Assembly (NCBI RefSeq): GCF_032271945.1
Contig: NZ_CP130319.1
Location: 4,421,001 to 4,485,000 of the forward strand
Direction of reading: 5' to 3'
DNA: 64,000 nucleotides
Source: Paenibacillus sp. MBLB1832
GTDB taxonomy: Bacteria > Bacillota > Bacilli > Paenibacillales > NBRC-103111
Shown: piece after piece, positions 61,623 through 64,000 of the stretch
Numbering within the stretch: the first letter of the stretch is position 1
How the letters are laid out: each line of letters opens with the position of its first letter
The notes under the pieces: generated by a model
Databases searched by the model: none
Told to the model about the DNA's origin: nothing
What the model saw: only the letters and a program-made list of their open reading frames with translations
Program-made: the position numbers and the translations under genes

Positions 61623-64000
<2,378 letters not shown>

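Overview
The window looks like a chromosomal segment of an endospore-forming Firmicute, most probably Paenibacillus or a close relative. The basis is gene content and order: citZ-icd-mdh, ytvI/fxsA/pyk/accA/accD/dnaE, divergent ytrH-ytrI, ytpI/ytoI, a cotJABC operon, a gerPA-type gene, yheC/yheD coat genes and a sufDSUB operon. Several genes start at TTG behind strong AGGAGG-type ribosome sites. No rRNA, tRNA, CRISPR array, insertion sequence or prophage was recognised, so this is mostly core genome with accessory patches.

Layout. 1-2.3 kb: a methyltransferase/DedA pair (DedA carries an apparent homopolymer frameshift) and an SDR-ArsR operon with a striking palindromic operator. 2.3-6 kb: the TCA genes mdh, icd, citZ (minus strand). 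6.1-9.8 kb: convergent, overlapping ppx and ppk for polyphosphate breakdown and synthesis. 10-20.2 kb: ytvI facing a long minus-strand block of dnaE, a PgpA-like gene, accDA, pyk, a thioesterase and fxsA. 20.3-23.4 kb: sporulation membrane genes ytrH/ytrI, ytpI, and the regulator ytoI. 23.4-29.3 kb (accessory): a nitroreductase, a DUF4157 metallopeptidase/HNH-like effector-type protein, an acyltransferase, and a small anchored protein/ApbE/haem-b membrane protein operon. 29.5-35.8 kb: five tandem YheC/YheD ATP-grasp genes. 35.8-37.4 kb: a zinc-type CDF exporter with its ArsR/SmtB repressor and a 12-2-12 operator. 37.4-41.8 kb: a gerPA-type gene, a HAD phosphatase, nagB-nagA and cotJABC. 42-50 kb: membrane proteins, a YfkAB-type radical SAM protein, a frameshifted MMPL transporter, HD-GYP and uppP. 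50-54 kb: a YunD-type nucleotidase and molybdopterin synthase genes (a MoaD-MoaE fusion and MoeB). 54-58.3 kb: a second HD-GYP and a tightly overlapped five-gene operon built around a glutathionylspermidine-synthase-like ATP-grasp and DUF350. 58.4-64 kb: an NlpC/P60 lipoprotein, a PH-domain protein and sufB-sufU-sufS-sufD (sufD runs off the end).

The least understood parts are the five-gene YheC/YheD array, the Gsp_synth/DUF350 operon and the orphan DUF4157-HNH-like protein. Two genes (DedA and MMPL) look broken by single-base slips beside short homopolymers; these may be real or assembly errors. Four short, very GC-rich stretches sit inside otherwise mid-GC genes (dnaE, the nitroreductase, nagA and the yunD-like gene).
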